NCBI RefSeq assembly: GCF_015706575.1
Contig: NW_024037068.1
Span: 992,001 to 1,056,000, forward strand
Reading direction: 5' to 3'
DNA: 64,000 nt
From: Patiria miniata
Taxonomy: Eukaryota; Echinodermata; Asteroidea; Valvatida; Asterinidae
Shown here: in pieces, positions 22,784 to 35,700 of the stretch
How positions within the stretch are numbered: the first letter of the stretch is position 1
How the letters are laid out: each line of letters opens with the position of its first letter
Notes under the pieces: generated by a model
Database searches by the model: none
Seen by the model: only the letters and a program-made list of their open reading frames with translations
Told to the model about the DNA's origin: nothing
Made by a program: the position numbers and the translations under genes

Positions 22784-24855
22784 AACAGGAGGTAAGACAA
22801 CCTTCAAATCAATGCCAAATAGAAGCCAATATAGCAGGTCGTTTAAAGGACTTTATTTCGTCTTGGAGGAATATTACCTCAGATAAGCAAGTTCTTGATG
22901 CGGTTCAAAATTGCCATATTGAATTCGAGGAAGGGTGCCGCCCTTTTCAAATATGGCCGCCAACAGAAATTAATTTTCATGAGACGGAGAAAATAAGTCT
23001 TGATTTGGAAATAGACAAGCTCATTAAAAAGGGTGTTATAAAACATTCCTTCCATGAAAAGGGACAGTTTGTCTCCACAATTTTCCCCAGACTTAAAAAA
23101 GACGGCACTTATAGAATGATTTTGAACTTGAAACAGTTTAACAAATCAGTTGCTTATCATCATTTCAAGATGGATACACTAGTCTCTGCAGTGCGACTAA
23201 TGAAACGCGACTGCTACATGGCCTCTATTGACTTAAGAGATGCCTATTATTCGGTGCCAATTGCCCAAGAGCACCAACAATTCTTAAAGTTTTCATGGCG
23301 AAATAAATTGTATCAATTTACTTGTTTGCCAAATGGCCTAGCGTCAGCCCCAAGAATTTTTACAAAACTGCTGAAGCCAGTTTATTCAACCCTAAGAAAG
23401 AAGGGCTTTTTATCAGTTGGTTATATTGATGACTCCTACAAAAGTTTACAGGGAGACACAAAAGAAGAATGTACCGAAAATGTTCGGCATTCAGCCTCAT
23501 TGTTCACCAATCTGGGGTTCCGAGTCCACCCCGACAAATCCGTATTCGAACCAACGCAACAATTAACATTCTTGGGATTTATTCTGAATTCAAATAGTAT
23601 GACTATTCAACCAACAATTGGCAAAGTTGAAAAGGTCTGTAACCAAATTACATCTGTGTTAAGCAAAAACCTGATTACCATTCAGGATGTTGCGTCCACT
23701 ATTGGCGTCCTAGTAGCCTGCTTTTCAGGGGTTGAATACGGACAATTGTTCTATAGGAGCATTGAAACAGACAAAATAAAAGCTTTGCAAAACAGAAAAG
23801 GTGATTTCTCTGCGCTTATGCGGTTGTCTGAGAAATCCAAAGAAGAGTTAAACTGGTGGCTTACTAATATAGGGGGCAGTGTCAAACAAATTTCTCATGG
23901 AGAGCCAGACTTGGTTATTCAGTCAGATGCATCCAAACTTGGTTGGGGTGCGGTCCATAAATCACTCCATGCAGGAGGCAAATGGACAACCACTGAGGCT
24001 ACTCAGCATATCAATTATCTTGAATTGCTAGCAGCATACTTGGCTTTACGTTCCTTTTGTTCCTCGTCAAGGAATGTCCATGTGCTTATCCAGATGGATA
24101 ATACCACTGCAGTTGCTTATGTAAATTCTATGGGTGGTATAAAATCTAAGCCATGTAATGAACTCGCACAAAAACTTTGGTTTTGGTGTATAGATCAGAA
24201 TATATGGGTATCTGCTTCTTATCTCCCAGGATCGCAGAATGTTGCTGCGGATAAGCAGTCCAGATTATTTAATGATAGGACTGAATGGATGCTTAAACCC
24301 AAGATTTTCAATCGCATTCAATCCCTTTGGGGCGATATAGCAATTGATTTATTTGCATCCCGACTAAATAAACAAATCTTGCCTTATGTTTCATGGAGGC
24401 CAGATCCGGGCGCTCTCTTTGTAGACGCCTTTTCAGTGTCATGGAAACCTTATTTTTTCTATGCGTTTCCTCCCTTCAGCATGATCGCCAGGTGCCTTCA
24501 GAAGGTAGATCAAGAAGAGGCAGAAGGGGTGCTGATTTTCCCGCTCTGGACAACCCAATCGTGGTTTCCCAAGCTCATGGCGATGTTAGTAGACAAGCCA
24601 GTACTGCTGCCAAGACAAAGGGATATGATGACCCTACCAAGCAGCGATCAACTTCATCCTCTACGGAACAAGCTTCGGCTGGTTGCCTGCCACTTATCAG
24701 GAAATCCTTCCAAATGCAAAATGTTTCTCAACAAGCAACCGAAATCCTCATGGCCTCATGGCGAGAGGGAACCCGAAAACAGTACTCTGGCTACCTCGAA
24801 AGATGGCTTCGCTTCTGTCGTCAAGGACAGGTTGATCCAATATGTCCCCCTGTGA
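22747..24855 (+). CDS. DIRS ORF2, reverse transcriptase / RNase H / methyltransferase-like
   Basis: Reverse-transcriptase signature with the YIDD box (GYIDDSYKS) at about residues 226-234. RNase H acidic blocks follow (QSDASKLGWGAV, YLELLAA, QMDNTTAVAYVNS). The C-terminal DLFASRLN and FPPFSMI region is the DAM-like domain known from DIRS1-like elements. It overlaps ORF1 slightly and ORF3 by about 460 nt, which is normal for the family. Confidence 0.92.
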   Translation: MAQRQAVEQEQVKQEVRQPSNQCQIEANIAGRLKDFISSWRNITSDKQVLDAVQNCHIEFEEGCRPFQIWPPTEINFHETEKISLDLEIDKLIKKGVIKHSFHEKGQFVSTIFPRLKKDGTYRMILNLKQFNKSVAYHHFKMDTLVSAVRLMKRDCYMASIDLRDAYYSVPIAQEHQQFLKFSWRNKLYQFTCLPNGLASAPRIFTKLLKPVYSTLRKKGFLSVGYIDDSYKSLQGDTKEECTENVRHSASLFTNLGFRVHPDKSVFEPTQQLTFLGFILNSNSMTIQPTIGKVEKVCNQITSVLSKNLITIQDVASTIGVLVACFSGVEYGQLFYRSIETDKIKALQNRKGDFSALMRLSEKSKEELNWWLTNIGGSVKQISHGEPDLVIQSDASKLGWGAVHKSLHAGGKWTTTEATQHINYLELLAAYLALRSFCSSSRNVHVLIQMDNTTAVAYVNSMGGIKSKPCNELAQKLWFWCIDQNIWVSASYLPGSQNVAADKQSRLFNDRTEWMLKPKIFNRIQSLWGDIAIDLFASRLNKQILPYVSWRPDPGALFVDAFSVSWKPYFFYAFPPFSMIARCLQKVDQEEAEGVLIFPLWTTQSWFPKLMAMLVDKPVLLPRQRDMMTLPSSDQLHPLRNKLRLVACHLSGNPSKCKMFLNKQPKSSWPHGEREPENSTLATSKDGFASVVKDRLIQYVPL

Positions 24856-25661
24856 ACACAGTTTTGGACTTTTTGGCAGAATTATACCATTCTGGCCTTG
24901 GCTATAGTGCACTTAATACCGCTCGGTCTGCACTCTCAGCTACGGTAGTGACTAATAATTCCACTACTGTTGGTAATCACCCTTTAATTTGCAGATTTCT
25001 TAGAGGTGTATTTCAGTTAAGACCGCCCCCAACAAAATATACAGAGGTTTGGGATGTAAGTATCGTCCTAAGATATTTAAAGAGTCTTTACCCACTACAG
25101 GGGTTGACTTTAAAAGAAGTGACTTTTAAGTTAGTTACTCTAATTGCTTTGGTCTCGGCACAAAGATGCCAAACTTTTCATTTGATGGATATTAAGAATA
25201 TGACAGTAACTGATTCGGTTTATACCTTCTTTTTTGCTATACTTAAGCAGAGCCGTCCAGGTCTGCCCAATGTTAAGGTTATTCTGAAGCCTTATTTGAC
25301 TGATACAAGTCTATGTGTAGTTAAGACTCTGGAAGAGTACTTACGCCGAACAAGGCCTCTCAGAGGAGAGGAAAGTCAATTGTTTATTTCTCATTCTAAA
25401 CCTCATAAAAAGGTTACCAAGGAAACCATAAGCAAATGGATTAAACAAGTATTGTCAAACTCTGGCATTGACGTGTCAGTATTCAAACCACACAGTACCA
25501 GATCAGCTGCAGTGTCTGTGGCAAAAAGGGCTGATGTTACTATAAATGACATACTAAAAACAGCAGGCTGGAGCACAGAAAGCACGTTTGCTAAGTACTA
25601 TGACAAAGCTATTGTCATCCCAGCAACTGAGTCTTTTGCCAGTGCTGTACTTCAATTGTAG
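24393..25661 (+). CDS. DIRS ORF3, tyrosine recombinase
   Basis: The C-terminal half carries the recombinase signature Arg (SAQRCQ), HxxR (HSTRSAA) and a late Tyr within GWSTESTFAKYYDK. DIRS elements use this enzyme instead of a DDE integrase. The protein start within the overlap with ORF2 is unclear. Confidence 0.88.
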   Translation: MEARSGRSLCRRLFSVMETLFFLCVSSLQHDRQVPSEGRSRRGRRGADFPALDNPIVVSQAHGDVSRQASTAAKTKGYDDPTKQRSTSSSTEQASAGCLPLIRKSFQMQNVSQQATEILMASWREGTRKQYSGYLERWLRFCRQGQVDPICPPVNTVLDFLAELYHSGLGYSALNTARSALSATVVTNNSTTVGNHPLICRFLRGVFQLRPPPTKYTEVWDVSIVLRYLKSLYPLQGLTLKEVTFKLVTLIALVSAQRCQTFHLMDIKNMTVTDSVYTFFFAILKQSRPGLPNVKVILKPYLTDTSLCVVKTLEEYLRRTRPLRGEESQLFISHSKPHKKVTKETISKWIKQVLSNSGIDVSVFKPHSTRSAAVSVAKRADVTINDILKTAGWSTESTFAKYYDKAIVIPATESFASAVLQL

Positions 25662-26022
25662 AGAATTACTTCCTTGCATAATATTATACAGTCCAAAAAG
25701 TCTGTTTAATATGCAGTTTTATTTATTTGAAAACACATTTACAACCTTCATGATGAATGTTTGCATAATAACGTTGTCGGTGTTGTTATTGTAAGAATGT
25801 GTAATTAGTATATGCTTCAATAAGCTTGAGAGATTAATATAGTGGAGTGATGAAAAACAGTTGTAACAAAAGCACTGAACGAGAAATGCTAGTAAAAGCA
25901 GGTGAATTCAATAAAACATTGCAGCAAGATTTCTGCTGAACTGAACCAGTATGAAGTTGTGTGAATACAAAGCTTCTTTCCGCTGTACCTGGCTCATGCA
26001 TTATCCTGCTTTGAAATCTCAC

Positions 26023-26134
26023 GTGGTCTCGAGGTGAATATCGAGAACGAGGTAGAATCCTAAAATTAAACGAAATGAAATTGAAGTTTGATTGGGATTC
26101 TATCGAGTGATCGATAGAACCGAGGGATCACGTG
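26023..26134. repeat. DIRS internal complementary region
   Basis: The left part complements 21305-21345 (CTCGAGGTGAATATCGAG). The right part complements 26246-26320 (AAACGAAATGAAATTGAAGT). The join between them mimics the circle junction of the element, the template feature known for DIRS replication. Confidence 0.9.
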
Positions 26135-26329
26135 CCTTCCACAAAATGATAAATCATAATTATATTCCATGGTCCCACCCTGGTTGGGGGGGGATAATGT
26201 ATTCGCCGTTAAAAAATGAACACGCTTGGTCACGCCGCGCTATCTCACGTGATCCCTCGGTTCTATCGATCACTCGATAGAATCCCAATCAAACTTCAAT
26301 TTCATTTCGTTTAATTTTAGGATTATTCA

Positions 26330-26735
26330 GTGGTGTGCGTATTTTAGGTTGTGACCGGACACTAGTTGTGTAGGGTTCAGTAGCTCTACTGAAAACACCT
26401 ACCGACCGAGAACCCCCCATTTCGTGCACCATTTGAATGGCGCAATGGCGCAATGGCGCGATGATCGAATCGGGAAAGAACCTCGTCGTGATTGCTCAAT
26501 CTATCTAGAATGACATAGGGCCTAACATCCGTTTCGTCACACCGGATATCCTGACGAATTGCTCTCCCTATCTTGCGGTTAGTTTGTGTGAGTGACGATT
26601 TGTGTTTTTTTAATTTGCGGCGAGGTAGGCCTAGGCCCACTTAACTTAGTTTACAATTACATAAATTTGTGTAGTGTCAGTATCATATCATTACCAATAC
26701 CTGATTAGCTATTCTTGCAGTTGCACGAAGTTGAC
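26330..26735 (+). promoter_or_regulatory. 5' region of receptor gene B (shared with C)
   Basis: Text such as ggcgcgatgatcgaat and gggaaag at 26455-26476 recurs at 47224-47251 upstream of gene C, and tttgcggcg follows in both, so an upstream region is conserved between the paralogues. A possible acceptor tcttgcag at 26713-26720 lies just before the start codon in B, suggesting a non-coding first exon. No clear TATA box. Confidence 0.45.
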
Positions 26736-26760
26736 ATGATGGTGGATCTTCGCGTTAAAG
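26736..26760 (+). CDS. Gene B exon 1 (start codon)
   Basis: ATGATGGTGGATCTTCGCGT and on to AAAG, then donor gtaggc. Identical in layout to gene C exon 1 (MMVDLPVK), which supports this start. Confidence 0.8.
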
Positions 26761-29700
26761 GTAGGCCTATGTCATGTGGCGTAAAATATAAAGCTAAGAT
26801 GTAGGCCTAGGCCTATGTAATTCCAAGAAATTTTAAGGAATTTTGGACGATCACTTGACTTTGTGTGTTCTCCCAGAAAATGAAATGGCTCAAGCCATGT
26901 AAGCCTTGATCGCACTCCTAGAATACAGTAGAAGGCTGTTTTCTGCATGACAGAATCGTCGGTACTTCTTACTTTTAGGACCCGTTCCTATATAGTATAA
27001 GGTTAAACAACTGACTTAAAATGACACTCAAAAGTAGCTGGAGTTACCCAGCCCTGAGTTTTATCATTGGGTTGTCATCTCCCCAATGATAAAACTCAGG
27101 GCTGGGTAACTCCAGCTAACTCAAAAGTGATATTTCTGGCGATCGTGTAGTGTAGGGCCAGGTTCCTATATAAGGGAACAAAATCCACTTTAGTTTAAAA
27201 TTATTGGACCTACCAAACTAGTTAGCGACATTCTCAATAAACAGCATGAACAGGTATGTCATAGATAGAGGGCAGGGTTTAGATTTTTTGAGGGAAATTT
27301 GGGGGTAAAATGACGATGACAACACGCGACCCGAAAATAAAGATGGCGATCACCGCGCGATGTACCCTGAGCACGCACAGCGCGATGAATCGCAAGGCAC
27401 AAACCGCGCAGGAAAATTGTGATTTCTACCCAGAGATCTGTCAAAAATTGCAAAACAGGTTTCATTAGAATTGAGAAAAGTCAGAACAGTTGGCAATAAC
27501 ACCTTCTTGAACATCGGCAGGTTTAATGTTGTAGAAAGAGGGCAGGGCTTTGACTTATTAAGGGGTTAAAGACGACGATGACAAACAGAAAATAGACTTA
27601 AAAAGCAAGATGGCGAACTGCAAAAAAGGGTAGGAAAGACACATTTTCTTTGAAAGTGCTTTCAATTTTACAACTTTCATGAGTTTATCTGAAGAAAAAA
27701 AGACTGCTTCAGCTAGCTTGAGAAACTCTAGCTGTAATGTTTAATATCGCATTTAAGCATTTGAGCTGGAAGTTACTCAAGCAATGCTTCAACCTGCCAA
27801 AGTCACTTTGGTACTGACAGTTATCTGTAAAAGTTATTTTTCAACAGAAGTGGCAAAAAATAGAGGTGTCCTAAAGATAAGGATTACCGAAGCGTCAACG
27901 CAGCGTCAACGTCTCCAAAACCGCATTCAAATTGACAAAAGCAGTGTTCAAAACTGTACATTTTGGACTAAAACCAATTGGTTAAATGTCTGAAAATTGC
28001 AATTTTCCATTCAAGAAAAATTGGCTCTCCGTGCAGCTCCGAGATTGGCAGAGCGCAGTCATGTTTCCTCAGGGGCAGTGAGGACCATACCAAATGCTAA
28101 AGTGGTGAAAGCATTATACAATAAATCAACAGAGGGCGGTCATTGCGAGTAAAGCAGCATACATGTACGTTATGATAATTTCACAATACCTGCACACCCA
28201 TTTGGTGTAGTCCAGGCTCCTTGCGAAACTTTAGAGATCTATCATTTTGTCGCATAAAAAAACCCTATTTTTTCGTAAACAAAATGTAACCTCTGACCCA
28301 CCGAAAATGTCTTTTAAGTCTAAACTTTAGGCTACAGAGTTCTATATCTTTTTTGTCAATTTAGAATGCGTTTTGGAAGTGTTGACGCTTCTATTACATG
28401 TATGTGTTGATGCTGTGTTGATGCTTACTATAGTACCCACACTAGTTAAAGCACTTAACATGAAGGTCTACAGTATAAGGCCAAATAAAAAAAAATTAGC
28501 ATCCTACCTTTTAGTTTAATTCGGCCTAAGAAATTAAATTTGCAACTCAGTCGAACGAACGTGTAGCATGCTCGACAATCCATTACGACGATGTTGTTCT
28601 AAAGCCTAGAGGATTTTTCCACCTTTTTACACACATAGAAAATTAATACTGACACATCTAAAATGACAAACATGGGTAAATAATTGGTGAATAATTTCTG
28701 TTATTACGCACACTGTTGAATTGTCCACATCTGACACTGTGGAACTGCCCATTTATTAAAAGAAAGCTGGCACAGCCAATAGGCCTATGACTGTGAGTAT
28801 GAGACAGGCTCCATGAAGATAACATTTACCAAAAGAAAAACAGAACCGGTCAAATATCCACTGCCTCAAAAAAGCAAAACATGATATTCAATTGCAAATT
28901 TTCCAAACCTACTGATTAGTGGTTATAGTGCATTGATTTCATCCACTGCCAAGTTCTATTTTTAGCCTTATGAACTGGTCATCATACTACATGTACTACA
29001 TGTATTTTGCTTGTGTAAGATCTTAGTGAACCCTAACAGTCCTGAATCCTCCAAATTCAATACAATTTTGCACACCCCCTAGGGAGTTAAAGTGAAATGT
29101 TTCTTCCCTCTTGTTTTCATTCAGTTCGAATTTGCATCAGCCGTCCCTCCTCATGGCTATGGCTGTTACTGGTGTTTCATTTCATACTGCAATCCGCGAC
29201 GCTGCCTGTAACTACACCCCCAAGTAAGTAACCAAAGTTTCAAAGAGGCCTGTGTGTGCTGAACTTGAAACAAGGCATGGCAAGCCTAGTAAAGCTGGTC
29301 TCACAGCACACACATTTCTATTCCATTGATTCATAATAGCTATTTGGCATATTCAGTGGCAGATTTTTTCATGTGTCAGTCACACAATTGGCCAGATTCA
29401 GCCCATTCATGGCATAACTCCAGACTGGGACTAGTCTATGTAATAGACCATGGCAAAATCTATAACATTTGAGCATATTCGCTGATTATAATTATGCAAG
29501 ACAACCGCATCTTGACCTGTAGATTTTGACCAATCAGCAGGCGCTTTTTATATCGGGTCTTTGGTCATTCACCGCTGTCGCGTCATAGACACATGGAAAA
29601 AAAAAAATACCCTAGACACAGCAACAAAGGCTGCGGTCACGCACTCTGTATTATTTTATGCAATACGTGCCCGGCTGTTGTTGTATTACAAAACACTGCC

Positions 29701-32700
29701 AATTGGGCAATTCCATTGGGCAAAGAAAAGGTCCTCAGTATTTCACCAACCAAGTTTGCAGACTCAACTCAATTTTTAAAGGAGACATTTCTTCAATATT
29801 TTGCACGTGAGGGAAGTCAAGTGATTTCAACATGAGGCTTAAGAGTAAACTGGTGCAAGTCCAATCATGGTCCAACTATTTGTCATGTAGTTTTAGTATA
29901 GTGTCAATCAGTGTCTGATGGCTGACTATATGGAGAAATGTGTAGTAAAGAGACTAGCATGTTTCTTTTTCACAGTTGATTGATGCAGTACTGAAGTGGT
30001 GTTGGACTGATTGTTTCATGTGCCAGTCTATTTTCTTGTATTGCATGCTTTCAGTACTTTAGGTCTTGGGACTCTCATACACTGTATTGAGAGTCCCAAA
30101 TTTTCGGATTACATGTAGCATAATCTTATACAATAGCACTGCCCGGCTTACAAGTGATGGTGAGTGAGTCAGTCATTTAGTCAGTCAGTCGGTCAGGTAG
30201 GCTATAAATAGGACTACATGATAGGCTGGCCATTTGGGAATTCAATGGGGACCAGCTAGAAATTTCACTTCGATGCCCCTGTGACCAGCATGTACATTTC
30301 AATGCCCAAAGATTTTTTTTTTACTTCAAAAACTTGTATATTGTACATAATGTCATGTAGTTTATATCTGTTTACCTGGTGATTTTTTATAAAGTGTTTG
30401 TAGCTGCTGGATATCTTCATGTCTCTCCGTCAGTCCCTCAGCCCGTTAGTTAGTAACAAACGTTGACATTGTCTATTGCTCCTACACATTTTGACCGATT
30501 TCAACCAAAAGTATCAGTAGCCCAGCCCCAACATGTCACATGACCAAACTGGGGTCAAACGTCATTATTGGGTCACTGGGTCCAAAAAACACTACTCATT
30601 CCAGAATTTACATGGCTCAATCACGTGACTCATGCATGAACACAAATTTGTTGGCCAGCAGCTCTTGAGATATTTTTGATCGAGCTTGTTACATACTGCA
30701 AGTATCCATCCAGAAGCATGGATAGGTCATTGGAAAGTTTTTTACATCATCTTTTGTTGACTTTTAGTTTTTCACGGAAATGTAATTTTATTCATAACAT
30801 ATCAACTAATATCACTTGATTCTTTCAACATGTGAGATGTGCCATCCACCAGTGACTCTATGTTAAATGTGACCTTTCATCACAACATGAGCTTAAAGTC
30901 AGACTATTTAAGAACTGAGATACCTGCATTTGTATTTCTGGAGAACAAGAGCTTTCGAATGGTATACAAAGTTAAGAAGAGTTCAGTAACGGAGTTCAGT
31001 AACGGAAAAGAAGACCACCAAGTTACTTGAGGTTGTACATGTTCTCAAAAATCAGTTGTACATGTACATGTACAACCGATTTTTGAGAACAATTTTTTAT
31101 AGATGTTTGACAGAACAAAAATGTTGGAGAAAGGTAATACAGGACTTAATTGTAGAGATTATATTAACGTTCACCTGAAAACAAAAAACAGACCGCCCCT
31201 TCAAATTTTAGCTTTGCCCAACTGTACTGAGAAAATCACAATTTCCATTTTGTTGTGGCAGGTCACATTATCTCACATATGAGTTCATTGTTATTGCTAT
31301 GAAACTTAATTCACAGAGGAATTGAGAAAGTTAATATCATTCATATTTGTACATTTATCTGCATGTAGATGTGTTATAAGGATATTTACTTTACTTTTTT
31401 TCCTCCCAGGAACTGAAGCTGACTTAATATGTCAATCCAAGTTGGGTGAGATTTTTGTCTATGACGAGGGAGTGGGGATTTGCGTCTCTTGCAGAAGTTG
31501 TCAGTGTGCATACATCACAGGGAATCCTCACTGTGTGAAGTGCGTAGGTAGGTCTCACTTTTCACTGCATTGAGATCCCAGTTGTTGTCAAGTTGATCAA
31601 ATGTGATACCACAAGTAAGTCCACAAGTACATGACGATTACAAGCATATCGATATTGCTTGATTATTCAATATTATTTTGAAATCATTCGCTTATTTTTT
31701 TTTATAGCAATTTTTTAATCAATTTGAAATACATGTATCGAGATTTTCGATATTGAGGAATCATATCGAAAATATCGAAAATGCATCAGATTATCGTCAA
31801 AATAAATCTCCCGTGTGTGCTTTTACTTTGTGTTTATCGTTTGCTGTATAATGAAATAAAACTTGGTGGCAACTTGTGCTTGTGACTCAAAAATAAAAAA
31901 ATTGCAAAATGCCAAGCGGTGTCGCTTTGTGCTCTGCATTCGCTGGAATTCGTGGTCTCCTCCAATGTAAAACTGCCTGTTCTGGACAAACTGTCAGTGC
32001 TGATGTTCGCTTTAAAAAGTTTGAGAAAGCCCTGGAAAATTGGGACTTCAGATTTTTTATTTTTTTTTATTGTTGTTGTTTGTTTTTTTTAATCAAAGTG
32101 CCATCTTTATTGTCTTTAACTTTTGCATGGGTTAATAGATATATCGAATATTCTCGATATTGGATTTCCGATATATACATTATTGACAATTCTGATATTG
32201 ACGGTGCTTAATACAGGGTGAGTAAAAAAAAACAAGGAAACCCAAATGACGCCCCTATTTTTTTTAAAGAAGTTGTGTATGTAGCCCAGTCAAGATCTAG
32301 GATACAAAAGCCAAATTAGTAAGCTTCTTTTATTAAAAATATTGATCATATCCCTCATGTACATGTGTACTTTTCAAGTTATCGACTTTTACATGTAAAC
32401 ATAACATGGTTTTATATTTTTGTCCACGGATCACAATAAAGGTAAGTGATATTTCAGCAAAACGAAAACCATTCACATATAAAACAAAACACTCTCACCA
32501 CCACACACATTGGCATCTATCATAAACCTTTTAATATCTGCTTCCAATGTTCAAACAACATGCTTTATAATGTCAGTGGAGACATACATGTACAGGATTA
32601 TTCCGATATCATGATGCGACATGCTTTTATTTTACTGTTATGTCAAGTACAGTACCTTAACCCTGCTATGCCCAGTGCAGTTGGCAAAGAGAGTTATCAG

Positions 32701-35700
32701 ACCTTTCAAAACATTTAAACTTTGCCTCCCTAAAAGGGTTTTGAAAGGTGAAATAGTGCTGGAACTTTGGGACATTTCGAAAGGTGAAGCAACTCTGTGG
32801 GCAAATTCAGTAAGTTGCATTTCAATACCTTTCGAAAGGAATTGAAGGTGTGGTAGTGCAGTAACACTAAATTCTGGAGGATTTTAAAAGGTCCAGCATT
32901 TTTTTCCCTCCAATTTGCCAGCACCCAGATTTTGAGGTGTTTTTAATGGTCTAACTACAGGAGAGCTATGTGTATCTGTGATAATAATAAAATAATAATA
33001 ACACAATTTAAGCGCACATTTTCACAAGTGTCGATGCGTGACTAAGGACAACTCCAGAAGACAAATTTTAAAAATTGTGTTTGTGTCCAAAAATTCCATT
33101 ACTTAAAAAATACATGGGTGATTTGAATGATTCTTGTACTAAAAGAAAGCTTAGTTTGTGGGCTTTCACATCCTAGATCTTGAAAGCCCTACATGCAGAA
33201 CTTCTTTACAAAACAGGGGGCGCCATTTTGGTTTTCATTTTCTTGACTCACTGCTCGGACAAACAAAACAATACTCAGTTGTTGTTGGGAAATTGTTACA
33301 GCCGATATGTCCCTTTTTTATTCTGTGTAGACTATGGCATTCTACCCTGTCAAACTACTACTGCTCAGGTGACTGCTCAGATCACTGCCCCAGTCACTGG
33401 TACTCCGCTGCAGGAATCCACCCCATCCCTGCAGACGTCCATGCAGACCACAGAAGAGACACCATTGATGGCCTTTATGACAACTATGCAGCAAAACGAT
33501 ACTGCCGAGACCAATGCGAACAACGTGGAAAAGGCAACCTGGAGTACTGTAGTAGGTAGGAACGTTGTAATTTGTCCCAACACACGTCACGGTCGCCCCA
33601 CAAAAATAAAAGTTCTATTCCGTGGTATTGCATTACATGTTTCTGCCTGTGGTGGCACACGAATACAATATGTGAGAATCTCCGTTTGTTCGCAATACAG
33701 AAGATGAAAAAACTTGTTTGTGATGCTGACGCTGCTAACACAAAGAAGCAAGTAAAATATGCTGGCAAACGATAAATGTAGGATACAAACATCCACACAA
33801 TAATCCTTCTATAGATTGGGCGCTGTTGTAGTATTATTGTGTTATTCGTGCGAGAACGATGCTCGAGGTCCACTTTTTCGACCCCAAAAAGTTGGGATGT
33901 TTGTGTTAGTGGTGAATCTAGCCGTAAGAGTTCGCCTTTTGCGGACGTGTTAGAAATCACATTTTGTGCTTTAGTGATTGGTCACTGCTGTTTGTGTGCA
34001 CTGTGCTGTGTAATACTAGATACACACAACGTGTATACATACACGTTGTTTGAAAACGACAGGGAGCGTGTATCATACTCAGTTGTGTCCGATGTAAACA
34101 ATTGTTTTTTGGTTTTTTTTCGTCTTTCCTCGGGAACAGTAAGACATTAGGTTGGTTTCTTTTCAACCAGATGTTTGAAATAGGATAAGTAAACATGAAA
34201 TTTTCAGGGATTTTCAGGACGCACCTTGCCCCTTTTAAGTAGCCTTTTGCCATGCCAATTGTGGTTCTACAGCGGCGAAGCTGTGGAGCTGCGGGTGAAT
34301 GGAGCGAAGACCAATTCAGCATGCATGAGTGGCAAAGCTGTGAGGCCTTTTCTAACTCTATTATACATTTTTTGTTGCATTATTCATATTTTTTATGCAA
34401 ATAAGTAGAGTGCTGAAAGGTTAACCAATCACAACGCGGACTTCTCCTAGTTGCATCCAGTTGTGAAAGGAATGTAAGCAGTGCAAATGTATTAAGCGGA
34501 AATAAGTTCAGAAAAGCAATTATTTCATACCCTCATAATCTCTTGAAATACTTTTATAAATAAAACAAACAAATGAAAGGACAATTACTTGAGCATAAGC
34601 TGGAAAAAATAGTCTCAAAGCTATTTTCCCAAATAAACAATATACAGATCCAAACTACACTGGTCGATTGTTGTCATGAAAATCGCCTGTGCTTGAAATA
34701 TTTTACCGTATCCAGTGGGAAAAAATACAAATACATCATTCCTTGTACAACTCCTTCAATCGCCTGATGCTGTGTTACAACTGACAATGTAGTAACCAAC
34801 AGATAATGTATCACCAACCGATAATGTCACACAAATTGACTGATAGTGTAGAAAATATTGAAATTGCATTGACTTTAAGGTCAAAACTGGGCTTCCAAAT
34901 CAATTTCAAACTCAAGATATGGGTCCTTAAAGTTCGCTGCTCTGTCTGGTAATACCTGTTAAAGCCACAATGAACACTATGTATAAAGTGCTTAAAGGTA
35001 GGGTACATGCAGATCATTCGTTTGAAGCAACAAAAGTGCTCAATAAATGCTGTAGTATTCTGAGAAAACTATATTCTAGGATATTGGTTTCAATTTAAAA
35101 GTTGCCGAGACATGTTATTGTTTGTTTTGAATTGCACTCAAATTCAGCAGCCGGGTAACGATCCCTGGCGGGCCCGATTGCAGCTACGCGATGTCAAGCA
35201 CTGAACTGACACCTGTAGCAATCAAACGCCAGTGGGCCTCATGGCAACACACACAAGCATACACCCATATTCAAGGATTTGCCAAATTACAAACAAACCG
35301 TAATAATGGAAATTTAAAAAAATGCGTCTAGAAATGGCCTTTTATTGTTTTCTTCAAAATTTCAGCATGCCAAAAAAGATTAATTTCACAAGAAAATTAG
35401 TGCCATTAATATCTGTAAACCAAATAAGCTATTCATGAATAATTTCATTAGTGACTTTTTGGATAGCTGCAAATGATCTACTCTACCTTTAAAGATGAAT
35501 ATAAATGAGGTAAGTATAGCAGTATTTCATTCAAGTTTGAGGGAGTCATATCGCAACATCTCTAGCAAACCTTGAAACAGATTTTATTTGAAACCTATTG
35601 TGCTTTGATCCCATATAGGCTTTCCATTGATAGCTGTAATGGTAACAGTCGTCGGTGTTCCTAGTCTTGTGTTTGGGGTTTTCATGTGGAAAAGGAGGCC

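Larger units (their letters stand above)
21305..26320 (+). mobile_element. DIRS-type tyrosine-recombinase retrotransposon (whole-looking fossil copy)
   Basis: A 5.0-kb element with three long overlapping frames in the order and frame overlap known for DIRS1-like elements: a gag-like protein (21404-22783), reverse transcriptase/RNase H with a C-terminal methyltransferase-like region (22747-24855), and a tyrosine recombinase (24393-25661). The inverted terminal repeats share CACGTGAGATAGCGCGGCGT. An internal complementary region near the right end (about 26023-26134) is the reverse complement of the right end joined to the left end, which fixes both boundaries. GATT occurs at the left boundary (21305-21308), the right boundary (26321-26324) and inside that junction (complement AATC, 26056-26059). 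There is no classical target duplication, as expected for recombinase integration. The copy looks whole and therefore fairly young. It lies between receptor genes A and B. Confidence 0.93.

Noticed and set aside
29133-29230. ATG-initiated frame in gene B exon 2 (MAMAVTGVSFH) and its C counterpart (MAVVAGILCLF) as alternative starts
   Set aside because: They stop within or just after the exon and do not align with each other, whereas the phase-1 frame is conserved between B and C and joins all other exons.
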